Below are positions 53,128-60,665 of a stretch of 64,000 nucleotides of DNA, piece by piece (position 1 is the stretch's first letter; the number at the start of each line of letters is the position of its first letter). A program made the translations under genes and the position numbers. The notes beneath the pieces are model-generated. The model did no database searches and was not told where the DNA came from. It worked only from the letters and a program-made list of their open reading frames with translations. Source of the stretch: an uncultured Pseudanabaenaceae cyanobacterium (GTDB lineage Bacteria; Cyanobacteriota; Cyanobacteriia; PCC-9006; JAAUQQ01); contig CALECT010000124.1 in NCBI GenBank assembly GCA_937949725.1, positions 1 to 64,000 of the forward strand. The letters run 5' to 3'.

Positions 53128-55371
53128 ATGAGTTCTTCTAAACCCAATTGGCACCTGCTGGAACGGGGGCTATTTGGAGCAGCAGCGATCGCAGTGCTCC
53201 TCGTCCTCTTCCAGGCCGACGTCCCCTCCCGTCTTTACCAGGGCCTCATTCATCTCTGGCCCTTTCCATTAGGCAGCTTCCAGTCTTGGCAAGCGGACAT
53301 CTTTCAACAATGGCAACGCTGGCACCCCGATGTCCCCACGGGTTCCCTTCAAGCATTGCTATTGCCCAGCTCCATTGGCGTCGTGAGCCTAATTTGTTTC
53401 AAAATTTTCCAACCCAAGCCCACAACATTTTCTCGTGCCTTGGTCAGCGTGGTTGGAATCTTGCTGCTAATGCGGTATTGGGGTTGGAGACTCGGCTATA
53501 CGCTCAATTTTGACGATCCACTGAGTGGTGTTTTATGCCTCTTGCTCCTCCTAGCAGAAGGCGTGGGTTCCATCGCCGCCCTGGCAGGAAATCTGCTGAG
53601 TATCTTTCGAGTCGAGCGTTTGGGCGAGGCTGATATCTGCGCTTATCCAGTGATCTCAGGAATCTATCAGCCTTCTGTTGATGTCATCATTCCCACCTAC
53701 AACGAGCCTGCGGAAATCCTCCGCCGCACCGTGGTGGGCTGCCAAGCCATTGATTACCCCAACAAACAGGTTTATCTCCTTGACGACCAGCGGAGGCCCG
53801 AGATTCGTGCCCTGGCCAAAGAACTGGGCTGTGGTTATCGCGATCGCCCCAACAATGACCATGCTAAAGCAGGCAATATCAACCATGCCCTCCCATCGTT
53901 GCAAGGCGAACTCTTAGCCGTCTTTGACGCCGACTATGTTCCTAGCGTCAACTTTCTCCAGCGCACCGTAGGCTTCTTCCAATCCCTTAAAGTCGCCCTC
54001 GTCCAAACCCCTCAGAATTTCTTTAACGACGATCCCATCACCACAAACCTCGGCCTCCAGGGCATCGTTAACAATGAGCAAAACTATTTTTTCCGCTACC
54101 TTCAGCCCAGTCGCGATGCCTTCAATGCTGTTATTTGCTGTGGCAGTTGCTTCGTCATCCGTCGCACTGCCCTAGATGAGATTGGGGGCATTCCCACGGA
54201 TAGTATTGCCGAGGACATGTTTACCTCCATCCGTCTCCAAGCGTTGGGCTATGAGATCAAATATCTCAACGAACCTCTGTCCGCAGGCATGTCAGCGGAA
54301 GACACCAGTAGCTATACCAACCAGCGCCTACGCTGGGGGCGAGGTACATTGCAATTGCTGTTTTGTAATCCCAATCCCCTGACGACGCCGGGGCTAAATT
54401 GGGGCCAGCGAATTTACCACGGCATGAGCGTCTTGTACTGGGTCAATGCTGTACCCCGGTTAATATTTCTGCTCCTGCCTTCCCTTTGCATTCTGTTTGA
54501 ACTGGTACCGCTCAAAACCAGCTTCGAGGAGGTGCTGTACTTTTTTCTGCCCCTCCATCTCTACAATTTGCTGTCATATTCCTGGTTGTCCCAGGGTTGG
54601 CGATCGCTCCTATGGTCCGATGTGTATGAAGTGATGCTATGCATACCCATGACTCGCATGGTCTTTCAGACCTTGCGCAATCCCTTCGGTCAGGGGTTCA
54701 AGGTGACGCCCAAAGGCCTGGACAATGGCCAACGCATCCGCCCCAACTGGGGACTGATTATGCCATTGGTCTTCGTCCTAGGGCTGATGGGATTCACCTT
54801 AGGGGAATACGCCCTCAACGCGACCTGGAAAACCATGGGGCCAGAGACCTTGTGGATCAACGGGGTCTGGTCAATCTACAACATAGCCATTATTGGGGCC
54901 GCGATTTTAGCTGCGATCGATGTCCCCCAGCGCCGATGTCCTCGGTTTAACCAATCCCTCGACTGTAGCCTCAAGATTGGTGACTGGGTGGCCAAAGGCC
55001 AAACCGTGAACCTCTCCGAAGCCGGAGCCCATCTGTATCTGAAGCTGCCCAAAAATGGTTTTCCCCAGTCTGGACAGGATTGCCAACTGCTCATTCCAGC
55101 CCAGATTCCCAAAGACATTACGCTCCAGCCTTGCTGGCCAGCGATACAAATGTCAGCGGACCTTCGCTGGGGACGTAAAATGCCAGACCAAACCATTCAG
55201 GTGGGAGTTCAATTTCAACAGCTTCCGCTAAGTCCTTATCGCGCCTTAATCGAAGGACTGTTCTGTCAGCCGGGGCAATGGCCCGATGTCACAGTGCCAG
55301 AATATCGAACAGCTTGGGCGTTGCTAACGTCTCTGTGGCGGCTGCATCCTCTGATCGGTTCTCGGGGCTAA
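53128..55371 (+). CDS. Cellulose-synthase-like processive GT2 with C-terminal PilZ domain
   Basis: A 747-aa membrane glycosyltransferase of the BcsA/CesA type. Transmembrane helices flank a cytosolic GT-A core with the processive-synthase motifs: VIIPTYNEP, LLDDQRRP (Asp near 218), FDADYVPS (DxD near 267), IAEDMFTSIRLQALG (ED near 361) and NQRLRWGRG (QxxRW near 399). A PilZ domain follows, with RRCPR (RxxxR, about 600) and NLSEAG ((D/N)xSxxG, about 627), the c-di-GMP site. All residues needed for synthesis and c-di-GMP control appear present. Paired with the HlyD adaptor gene, it probably makes a secreted beta-glucan such as cellulose. The ATG at 53128 is chosen over the TTG at 53113. Confidence 0.9.
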   Translation: MSSSKPNWHLLERGLFGAAAIAVLLVLFQADVPSRLYQGLIHLWPFPLGSFQSWQADIFQQWQRWHPDVPTGSLQALLLPSSIGVVSLICFKIFQPKPTTFSRALVSVVGILLLMRYWGWRLGYTLNFDDPLSGVLCLLLLLAEGVGSIAALAGNLLSIFRVERLGEADICAYPVISGIYQPSVDVIIPTYNEPAEILRRTVVGCQAIDYPNKQVYLLDDQRRPEIRALAKELGCGYRDRPNNDHAKAGNINHALPSLQGELLAVFDADYVPSVNFLQRTVGFFQSLKVALVQTPQNFFNDDPITTNLGLQGIVNNEQNYFFRYLQPSRDAFNAVICCGSCFVIRRTALDEIGGIPTDSIAEDMFTSIRLQALGYEIKYLNEPLSAGMSAEDTSSYTNQRLRWGRGTLQLLFCNPNPLTTPGLNWGQRIYHGMSVLYWVNAVPRLIFLLLPSLCILFELVPLKTSFEEVLYFFLPLHLYNLLSYSWLSQGWRSLLWSDVYEVMLCIPMTRMVFQTLRNPFGQGFKVTPKGLDNGQRIRPNWGLIMPLVFVLGLMGFTLGEYALNATWKTMGPETLWINGVWSIYNIAIIGAAILAAIDVPQRRCPRFNQSLDCSLKIGDWVAKGQTVNLSEAGAHLYLKLPKNGFPQSGQDCQLLIPAQIPKDITLQPCWPAIQMSADLRWGRKMPDQTIQVGVQFQQLPLSPYRALIEGLFCQPGQWPDVTVPEYRTAWALLTSLWRLHPLIGSRG

Positions 55372-55404
55372 GCGAAAGCTTGTCTTCACATCAGCCACGT
55401 CTAA

Positions 55405-55524
55405 GCAGACATCAGCATCTTCGTCGTCTCCACCTACGACACCGATTACCTCCTGATCAAACAGAACAAGCTGACAGCAGCCCAGCAGGCCCTAGGCCAA
55501 GCAGAGTATTCAATGCGGCAGTAA
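55405..55524 (+). pseudogene. ACT-domain gene relic 3 (C-terminal piece)
   Basis: A plus-strand frame of 39 codons ending in TAA reads ADISIFVVSTYDTDYLLIKQ, then NKLTAAQQALGQAEY. ISIFxxSTYDTDYLLxK is the C-terminal signature of cyanobacterial ACT-domain (CASTOR-like) proteins. No start codon or upstream half is adjacent. It sits between the cellulose-synthase-like gene and the SH3 gene. Confidence 0.65.
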
Positions 55525-55558
55525 GAGCTGTGATGACGCCATTACCTCAAATAGCTGC

Positions 55559-56593
55559 CTAGGCAACTTCTCGCACATTGGGACCATGCACCCATCCCTT
55601 CGTGCCATCAGACAACTCCACCTCATACCAAGTCCCCTCGATCGCCCCCCGAGGAGTTGCCAACTTTCGCAGCAGCATGACGGATTCGCCTGCTTTCAGA
55701 GCCCGGAGCACTGGCGATTTGCGCGAGACATATTCGCGCAGTGGCACAGCCTCATCATCACCTAGAGCAACCAAGGTCCCACTTTTAGGCGATCGCCACC
55801 CCACATCAAAGGGCTCATCGCTCTCCCAAGCGGACGTTACGTAATCCCCATGGACCCAACCCTCTGCGCCGGATTCCAGCAGGGCAACGTAGTACCAAAC
55901 CTGGTTCATCTGCCCTTGACCAGCAGAAGATGAGAAACTCGCGGAGCGGTAGATATAGACCGGCTCACCGGGTTGTGCCTGGGCACGAATGGCTGAGTCA
56001 GTATTGGTTTGGGCTCGCAGATTAACCCATGCTCCCGCATCTTGCGCCACAATCCCCCCTACTTCCGGTTGCTCCTCCACAGCATGGGGCGTATCCCAAT
56101 TCACCGTTCCTGTTATTGGGTCAATGCGCATTGCTCCAGCCGGAACGGGACGGAAGCCTTTGCCTGGATGATTCAGCCGCACATAGTTGCCATGAACCCA
56201 GCCCTGCTCCCCCGTGGGAATATTCTCGATGAAATACCAACGCTCTCCCTGGGGCGTGAGGGCTGATTTAAAAATGTAGAGGGAGTCGCGGTTGTAACCT
56301 GTAGAGAGGATGGGCGATCGCTCCGTGGGCTGCTTGCGAATATTAATCTGGCCATTCGCGTCTCTCGCTGTTAATTGGCCTGCGATCGGCTCTACGGCAA
56401 AGGCAGCTTCAGTCATCGCGGAGGAAGACGCAGAAGCCTGGGGCCGCACTTGCGCTGGTCCAGCCTGGCTCACCGTCGCTTGAAGCCCGAAGACCAAGGT
56501 CACCGCAGCCATGCATAACGGTCGTCGAGTCAACCTAAGGTTAGAAACAGACCTCCGTTCAAGTCGTTCTCTAGAGCTGTGCCAATGGGCCAT
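55559..56593 (-). CDS. Secreted protein with three bacterial SH3 domains
   Basis: A 344-aa predicted exported protein. A signal peptide (basic NLRLTRRPL, then CMAAVTLVFGLQATVSQAG) is followed by three SH3b domains: about 78-140 (INIRKQPTERSPILSTGY, GWVHGNYVRL), about 185-255 (VNLRAQTNTDSAIRAQAQPG, GWVHGDYV) and about 270-342 (LVALGDDEAVPLREYVSRKS, KGWVHGPNV). Bacterial SH3 domains usually bind peptidoglycan. No catalytic domain is seen, so it may be a wall-binding or sensing protein. A shorter start at 56512 would also keep the signal. Divergent from the rhodanese gene, 121 bp between starts. Confidence 0.83.
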   Translation of the reverse strand: MAHWHSSRERLERRSVSNLRLTRRPLCMAAVTLVFGLQATVSQAGPAQVRPQASASSSAMTEAAFAVEPIAGQLTARDANGQINIRKQPTERSPILSTGYNRDSLYIFKSALTPQGERWYFIENIPTGEQGWVHGNYVRLNHPGKGFRPVPAGAMRIDPITGTVNWDTPHAVEEQPEVGGIVAQDAGAWVNLRAQTNTDSAIRAQAQPGEPVYIYRSASFSSSAGQGQMNQVWYYVALLESGAEGWVHGDYVTSAWESDEPFDVGWRSPKSGTLVALGDDEAVPLREYVSRKSPVLRALKAGESVMLLRKLATPRGAIEGTWYEVELSDGTKGWVHGPNVREVA

Positions 56594-56714
56594 GGAGCCT
56601 CCCCCTTCCGAAACAGACCAGGCTGGACGTGGATCTTATCCTTACAACTCCAAACGCTCGCCGCCGCATTACGGAATTCTTCTAGTTCAGTCCTCTTTCA
56701 CTTGGATTTACCCC

Positions 56715-57254
56715 ATGAAACCTGCATCCATTGCCCTCAGCCTTGTCCTCCTCCTCGGTGGCACTGGCCTAGCCATTGCCCAAAGCAAAGGCCCTATCCC
56801 CAATGCCCAGATTGACTATGACACCTTCGAAACAACCGTCGAATCAACGGGCGCTGTGCGAGAGAACCGCCGCCTGACGGAAACCGAATTTCTCGATATG
56901 CTCAGCCAAGAGGGTGTTGTTCTACTAGATGCCCGCAGCGCCCAACGCTATGAGCAGCGCCATATTGAAGGCGCTATTAGCCTGCCTTTCACAGAATTTA
57001 CGGCGGAGACCCTCGCGGCTGTCATTCCCAGTGCTGACACCCCTGTTTTGATCTATTGCAACAACAACTTTGAAGGGGACGAAATCGCCTTTGCGCTTAA
57101 GGCCCCTGCTGCGTCGCTGAATCTCTCGACTTATAACAGCCTGGTTGTCTATGGCTATAACAATGTCTATGAGCTGGGGCCGCTGCTAGATGTGGAGGAG
57201 ACGGATATTGCGTTTGTGGGGAGTCTGGTGGGCAGCGAGAAACCGGGTTTTTAG
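56715..57254 (+). CDS. Exported rhodanese-like domain protein
   Basis: A 179-aa protein with a signal peptide (MKPASIALSLVLLLGGTGLA, cleavage near AIA-QS). The rhodanese-like domain has VVLLDARSAQRYEQRHIEG, the segment GAISLPFTEF and the active-site loop LIYCNNNFEGDE, with a Cys at the expected position after the hydrophobic strand; the loop differs from classical CRxGxR, so sulfurtransferase activity is not assured. NVYELGPLLDVEET closes the domain. Its last residues (GSEKPGF) and stop codon are encoded by an inserted repeat unit (see repeat at 57239), so the original C-terminus may have been replaced. Divergent from the SH3 gene. Confidence 0.83.
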   Translation: MKPASIALSLVLLLGGTGLAIAQSKGPIPNAQIDYDTFETTVESTGAVRENRRLTETEFLDMLSQEGVVLLDARSAQRYEQRHIEGAISLPFTEFTAETLAAVIPSADTPVLIYCNNNFEGDEIAFALKAPAASLNLSTYNSLVVYGYNNVYELGPLLDVEETDIAFVGSLVGSEKPGF

Positions 57255-57349
57255 CCAGAATTTTTGGACCTACCCGAGAATAAGCGCAAAAACCCGGTTT
57301 CTGAAGAAAAAGGAGCGCAAAAAACCGGTTTCTAGGTCTATGCCAAGCC
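57239..57349. repeat. 142-bp-period inverted-repeat element, copy A
   Basis: Contains GAAACCGGGTTTTT (57239-57252) and its exact reverse complement AAAAACCCGGTTTC (57288-57301), forming a 14-bp stem with a 35-nt loop, then gaagaaaaaggagcgcaaaa and a second AAACCGG block. The first part encodes the end of the rhodanese gene. Such AAACCGGGTTT repeats occur in multiple copies in several cyanobacteria. Confidence 0.75.
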
Positions 57350-57380
57350 AGGGGCGAGCTAAGGCAAGATGCGGGGACAA

Positions 57381-57491
57381 GAAACCGGTTTTTTAGCCAA
57401 GCTTATTGGACTGAGCTGGAGATTGTCGCAAAAACCCGGTTTCTGAAGAAAAAGGAGCGCAAAAAACCGGGTTCTAAGTCCATGGCAAGGG
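57381..57491. repeat. 142-bp-period inverted-repeat element, copy B
   Basis: Same structure as copy A, shifted by exactly 142 bp: GAAACCGGTTTTTT (57381-57394) with the partner AAAAACCCGGTTTC at about 57430-57443, then gaagaaaaaggagcgcaaaa. It ends exactly where the WD40 gene's stop codon begins (57492). Together the copies fill the whole space between two convergent genes and could terminate both. Confidence 0.75.
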
Positions 57492-60400
57492 CTACAGTCT
57501 CCCTTTACAAACGCCCTCAGCAGCCGCTTTTTGCCCATCGGGGTTGTATAGCAAATAGTCTTGCAGCCAGTTGCAGTGCCAAGCGAGTAGCCGCTGCGGA
57601 TTACGATCCCAGAGTTTTACCGTGCGATCCTTGCTAGTGGATGCAATTGTGTCTCCATCCGAGCTGAAGGCCACACTCCAGACCTGATCATCATGACCTT
57701 CTAGGGTGTTGAGAAGATTGCCCTGCAGATTCCAGAGTTTAACTGTCTTATCATCGCTAGCGGATGCAATGGTTTCTCCATTGGGGCTGAAGGCCACACT
57801 CCTGACCCATTTGCCGTGACCTTCTAGGGTGTTGAGAAGATTTCCCTGCCGATCCCAGAGTTTGACCGTGCGATCTGAGCTAGCGGATGCAATTGTTTCT
57901 CCATCAGGGCTGAAGGCTACACTCCTGACCCAATCGTCATGGCCTTCTAGGGTGTTGAGAAGATTTCCCTGCCGATCCCAGAGTTTGACCATGTGATCTG
58001 AGCTAGCGGATGCAATTGTTTCTCCATCAGGGCTGAAGGCTACACTCCTGACCCAATCGTCATGACCTTCTAGAGTCTGAAGGAGGTTGCCCTTCCGATC
58101 CCAGAGTTTGACCGTGCGATCTGTGCTGGCAGATGCAATAGTCTCTCCATCGGGGCCAAAGGCCACACTCCATACTTTATCCCTATGACCTTCTAGAGTC
58201 TTGAGGAGTTTGCCCTGCCGATCCCAGAGTTTGACCATGTGATCTGAGCTAGCGGATGCAATTGTTTCTCCATCGGGGCTGAAGGCCACACTCAAGACCC
58301 AATCGTCATGACCCTCTAGAGTCTTGAGGAGGTTGCCCTGCCGATCCCAGAGTTTGACCATGTGATCCTCGCTGGCAGATGCAATGGTGTTTCCATCGGG
58401 ACTGAGGGCCACACTCAAGACCCCATCATCATGACCTTCTAGAGTCTTGAGGAGGTTGCCCTTCCGATTCCAGAGTTTGACCGTGCGATCCTTGCTAGTG
58501 GATGCAATTGTGTCTCCATCCGGGCTGAAGGCCACACTCAAAACCCCATCACCATGACCTTCTAGGGTGTTGAGGAGATTGCCCTGCCGATTCCAAAGTT
58601 TAACCGTGCGATCTGAGCTAGTGGATGCAATTGTGTCTCCATCAGGGCTGAAGGCCACACTCCAGACCCCATTGCCATGACCTTCTAGAGTGTTGAGGGT
58701 GTTGCCCTCCCGATTCCAGAGTTTGACCTTGCGATCCTCGCTGGCAGATGCAATGGTTTCTCCATCGGGACTGAAGTCTACACTCCAGATCGTATCGTTA
58801 TGACCTTTGAGGGTGTTAACAATTTTGCCCTTCCGATTCCAGAGTTTGACCGTGCGATCCTCGCTGGCAGATGCAATGTTTTCTCCATCGGGGCTGAAGG
58901 TCACACTCACGACTTTATCGTCATGACCTTCTAGGGTGTTAAGCAGTTTGCCTTGCCGATTCCATACCTTAACCGTGCGATCCTCGCTGGCAGATGCAAT
59001 GATTTCTCCATCGGGGCTGAAGGCTACACTCCTGACCTTGTCGTCATGCCCTTCTAGGGTGTTAAGCAATTTGCCCTGCTGATCCCAGAGTTTTACCGTG
59101 CGATCTGAGCTGGCGGATGCAATGGTTTCACCATCGGGACTGAAGGCTACACTCCTGATCCAATCGCCATGACCTTTTAGATAAGTCTTTTCGCGAAATC
59201 CCCGCTTTGAAAAATCTTGGGTTTGCGGATTGCTTTGATTAAAGGCCAGGTCATCATAGGCTCCTCCCAGCAGTGTGGCCCTTGCAGGTTGGACCATCGG
59301 CGTCCCTCGCGATCCATCTTCCTCAACCTTTTGCCAAGCGGCCACCGCTGTAACCATCCCTTCTAAAGGTTGGTTTGCCAACAAAAAAGCTCGCGAAGAA
59401 TTCGCCTGCGCCAAAATCGTTTGCTCTTGCGCAATTTTCGCCTGTTGCTTAGCCTCTCTCGCAGCTTGCTCAGCCCAAACTGTTAAGGGCACCGCTGCCG
59501 CCAAGGCAGCCGCCAATGGAATAATCACCGGAGCCGCATCCTTAATGCGCTTTTGCCAATCTCGATCCGGCAACTTCGCCCTGATCCACCGCCCATCAAA
59601 CACCCGCCGATAAATCTTATTCCGCACCCGCAGCAGCCCCGTCTCCGGCTCCCGCCGCACCACCCCCGCCAGCTTCAAATGGGACTTAATCGGTGACTGC
59701 TCCTCATCCATCACCCGTCGCCCCCGCCGCACCGCCCGATAGGTCTGCAACACCCTCTCCAAATCCGGAGCCCGCCCCGTCAACATCTCCCCCACAAACT
59801 TAAGATTATTCTCCTCCCGCTGCGCCGCCGCCCCCAAGAAAGTTGCCTCCGCAACCTTATCCACCAGACCCTTCGTCACCACCCCACCCTGCTCCGCCCC
59901 AGCCTCCAGCACAGCCTTACACAGCCGCTGGGTCAAAAACGGATGCCCCTCTGTCCAACCCATCACCCAGCCCAAAACATCCTCAGCCTCCACCCCCAGC
60001 CCCTGCAATCCCTCCCCGAAAGGCATCGCCTCTGCCAAGGTGAAATCTGCCAAATTAATCCGCGTCCCAATATTGAACGGCGTCCGCCGCCCATCCCGAA
60101 TCAAATCCCCCGGCGTCGCCACCCCAATCAACACAAACGACAGCCGCTCCAGCGAAGCATTCTTCGCACGCCCCACAAACAGCGCCCGGATAGCAATAAA
60201 AAAGTCATCCGTAAAATCCAGGCTCAGCGTCGTGTCAATCTCATCCACAAACACCACCACCCGGCCCGCCACTTCCCCCAGCACAATCTCCTCAAAAAAC
60301 GTCGTCAGCCGCTGGGTCACCCCCAAATGGCCATTCGCCTCCCACCACTCAAACACATCCGTCTCCAGCTCCAGCTCATCCTCCACCGTCGTCAGCAAAC

Positions 60401-60665
60401 CCAAATACCACTGGTCCGCCGAAAGCTGCGTGCCAATATTGCTCAGGTCAATCACCGCCGTCGCGCAGTCAGCCTCCTGCAACCGCGTCGCCGTCGCAAT
60501 CATCAAGCTCGACTTCCCCATCTGCCTCGGCGTCAACACATAGGCAAACTCCCCCGCTCGGCAAACCGCCAGCAACTGCCGGTCCGCCTCCCGCTCAATA
60601 TAAAACCCACCGCTCGCCTGAACGGTCCCGCCTTCCGTGGTAAAGAATCGCTGCTGATTAACCAT
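57492..60665 (-). CDS. AAA (AAA_35-like) ATPase - transmembrane - WD40 repeat protein
   Basis: A 1057-aa protein. Residues 1-350 form an AAA_35-type STAND ATPase: FYIEREADRQLL, P-loop LTPRQMGKSSLM (about 44-54), Walker B VVVFVDEIDTTLS (about 136-149) and a WTEGHPFLTQRLC sensor region. A winged-helix part (GVVRREPETGLLRVRNKIY) leads to one transmembrane helix (about 379-397, APVIIPLAAALAAAVPLTV) and a coiled coil. The C-terminal part is 13 WD40 repeats of 41 residues, nearly identical to each other. The ATG at 60665 overlaps the stop of the upstream CHAT-TIR gene by 8 bp, so the two are translationally coupled. Likely a membrane-anchored sensor/propagator partner of the CHAT-TIR protein; the WD40 propellers would bind the trigger. 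The upstream in-frame codon at 60692 is less likely. Confidence 0.85.
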   Translation of the reverse strand: MVNQQRFFTTEGGTVQASGGFYIEREADRQLLAVCRAGEFAYVLTPRQMGKSSLMIATATRLQEADCATAVIDLSNIGTQLSADQWYLGLLTTVEDELELETDVFEWWEANGHLGVTQRLTTFFEEIVLGEVAGRVVVFVDEIDTTLSLDFTDDFFIAIRALFVGRAKNASLERLSFVLIGVATPGDLIRDGRRTPFNIGTRINLADFTLAEAMPFGEGLQGLGVEAEDVLGWVMGWTEGHPFLTQRLCKAVLEAGAEQGGVVTKGLVDKVAEATFLGAAAQREENNLKFVGEMLTGRAPDLERVLQTYRAVRRGRRVMDEEQSPIKSHLKLAGVVRREPETGLLRVRNKIYRRVFDGRWIRAKLPDRDWQKRIKDAAPVIIPLAAALAAAVPLTVWAEQAAREAKQQAKIAQEQTILAQANSSRAFLLANQPLEGMVTAVAAWQKVEEDGSRGTPMVQPARATLLGGAYDDLAFNQSNPQTQDFSKRGFREKTYLKGHGDWIRSVAFSPDGETIASASSDRTVKLWDQQGKLLNTLEGHDDKVRSVAFSPDGEIIASASEDRTVKVWNRQGKLLNTLEGHDDKVVSVTFSPDGENIASASEDRTVKLWNRKGKIVNTLKGHNDTIWSVDFSPDGETIASASEDRKVKLWNREGNTLNTLEGHGNGVWSVAFSPDGDTIASTSSDRTVKLWNRQGNLLNTLEGHGDGVLSVAFSPDGDTIASTSKDRTVKLWNRKGNLLKTLEGHDDGVLSVALSPDGNTIASASEDHMVKLWDRQGNLLKTLEGHDDWVLSVAFSPDGETIASASSDHMVKLWDRQGKLLKTLEGHRDKVWSVAFGPDGETIASASTDRTVKLWDRKGNLLQTLEGHDDWVRSVAFSPDGETIASASSDHMVKLWDRQGNLLNTLEGHDDWVRSVAFSPDGETIASASSDRTVKLWDRQGNLLNTLEGHGKWVRSVAFSPNGETIASASDDKTVKLWNLQGNLLNTLEGHDDQVWSVAFSSDGDTIASTSKDRTVKLWDRNPQRLLAWHCNWLQDYLLYNPDGQKAAAEGVCKGRL
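57576..59174 (-). repeat. Array of 13 WD40-coding repeats (123 bp each)
   Basis: Thirteen in-frame 41-codon units of the form GHDDxVxSVAFSPDGETIASAS, (S/E)DRTVKLWDRQGNLLNTLE. Units 10 and 11 differ at two positions in the protein, a sign of recent amplification or gene conversion. Variation is concentrated at the residues after GH and at the D(R/H)(T/M)V positions. Confidence 0.85.

Noticed and set aside
51100..55405. Hypothesis that the hlyD-cesA pair inserted into and split one ACT-domain gene
   Set aside because: Relics 2 and 3 are colinear and on the same strand, but sequence just after 51100 still resembles a decayed C-terminal part, and relic 1 shows that other copies exist. Kept only as an alternative.
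57239..57491. CRISPR array
   Set aside because: Only two copies with a 142-bp period, internal inverted repeats and no spacer pattern; no cas genes anywhere in the window.
57576..59174. Non-coding satellite or CRISPR-like repeat array
   Set aside because: The 123-bp period is a multiple of three and encodes canonical WD40 blades in one continuous frame.
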